From assembly GCA_950022655.1 (NCBI GenBank), contig OX465582.1, positions 94,812,704 through 94,876,703 of the forward strand: 64,000 bases of DNA, written 5' to 3'. Position 1 is the first letter of the stretch; each line of letters starts with the position of its first letter. Origin of the DNA: Alentia gelatinosa (Eukaryota; Annelida; Polychaeta; Phyllodocida; Polynoidae). Shown here piece after piece: positions 63,736-64,000 of this stretch. Under the pieces are notes generated by a model. It was not told where the DNA came from. It made no database searches and saw nothing but the letters and a program-made list of their open reading frames with translations. The position numbers and the translations under genes were made by a program.

Positions 63736-64000
63736 CAATAATCGATGGTTTTGTGGACAGGCGGCCGTAAACCACGAGAGGTTGACGCGTAGTAATACAC
63801 GAGCGCTAGCGAGTGTATTACGAGGTCAACCGCGAGTGGTTTACAGAGCCGCCTGTCCACAAAATCATCGTTTGTTGCATTTATTATCCATCCTTTCGAA
63901 TAGATTAAACCCAATAATTGTCACATTAACAGGTATATCAAAAGGAAGTATTTCCTTGCTCTATAGCAAAAGGGACTATTTTTCCCGTATACCACGGTTT
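63736..64000 (+). mobile_element. PM-U element, copy 3, cut by the window end
   Basis: The palindrome (63736-63876) is the cleanest U copy: CGATGGTTTTGTGGACAGGC, GGCCGTAAACCACGAGAGGT, TGACGCGTAGTAATACACGA and their complements, with tip CGAGCGCTAGCGAGTG. The module starts at TTATCCATC (about 63884) and runs off the window. ORF 63720-63914 (-) is repeat-derived. Confidence 0.85.

Overview
The window looks like non-coding, repeat-dense nuclear DNA from an animal. It is AT-rich overall, has several short CpG-rich islands, carries only short ORFs, and is packed with small non-autonomous transposons, minisatellites and AT dinucleotide runs. I see no bacterial operons, no intact transposase or polymerase gene, no rRNA or confident tRNA, and no CRISPR. 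The mixture (palindromic MITEs, a pogo-like MITE with CAGTAGAACCCCGC ends, hAT-like GGGGCCCGTTT ends, CpG-island promoters with animal-type NRF1, BANP, ETS, CRE and nuclear-receptor motifs) fits a marine invertebrate, perhaps a lophotrochozoan. That placement is a guess.

The dominant content is what I describe as one superfamily of composite elements, called PM (palindrome plus module). Each has a palindrome of roughly 90-150 bp. A few bases away lies a 130-350 bp module (up to about 680 bp) bounded by inverted ends of the form TTATnnnnCCC ... GGGnnnnATAA. Subfamilies by module end: A = TTATCCACC, B = TTATCCTACCCC, E = TTATCTCACCC, N and P = TTATATACC, U = TTATCCATC. In A, B and E the module end away from the palindrome carries a related CTATGG ... 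TATTAGG stretch. Most palindromes carry a CGAG-type core at the tip, often GAGGCGAAGCCGAG, although the arms are otherwise unrelated between subfamilies. About 30 copies or fragments are listed. Strand '+' on PM entries means palindrome left of module.

Layout: 0.9-4.7 kb is a dense A/B/E cluster plus a pogo-like MITE. 5.0-9.6 kb holds two hAT-like F elements, a W MITE, a MITE carrying an internal minisatellite, and an I MITE. 10.0-11.4 kb is a satellite array of about 127-bp units with a 565-bp higher-order repeat. 12.7-17.1 kb is F, J, K, A and B elements. 17.4-18.7 kb has two CpG-rich segments. 18.75-22.9 kb has N and P elements and a Q MITE. 23.9-28.1 kb has J, K, U and a nested A/V/Q composite. 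28.6-29.0 kb is CpG-rich. 30.2-39.4 kb has E, B, P, H, U and I elements and a CpG-rich segment at 37.4-37.8 kb. 39.4-40.0 kb is LTR-like. 40.4-47.7 kb has nested R/Q, E/T and F/G pairs and J. 48.5-48.95 kb is the strongest CpG island, with a good splice donor. 51.6-57.8 kb has N, K, B, G, J, F and H. 58.5-61.0 kb has AT runs, a likely bidirectional promoter with a candidate first exon, and a foldback. 60.4-63.6 kb has further CpG-rich promoter-like segments. The window ends inside a U element.

No gene can be assigned a function. The best coding candidate is a 92-codon reading frame on the minus strand at 59077-59355, next to a CpG-island promoter. Several promoter-like islands probably mark first exons of genes whose remaining exons lie in introns rich in these elements or outside the window; that is inference.
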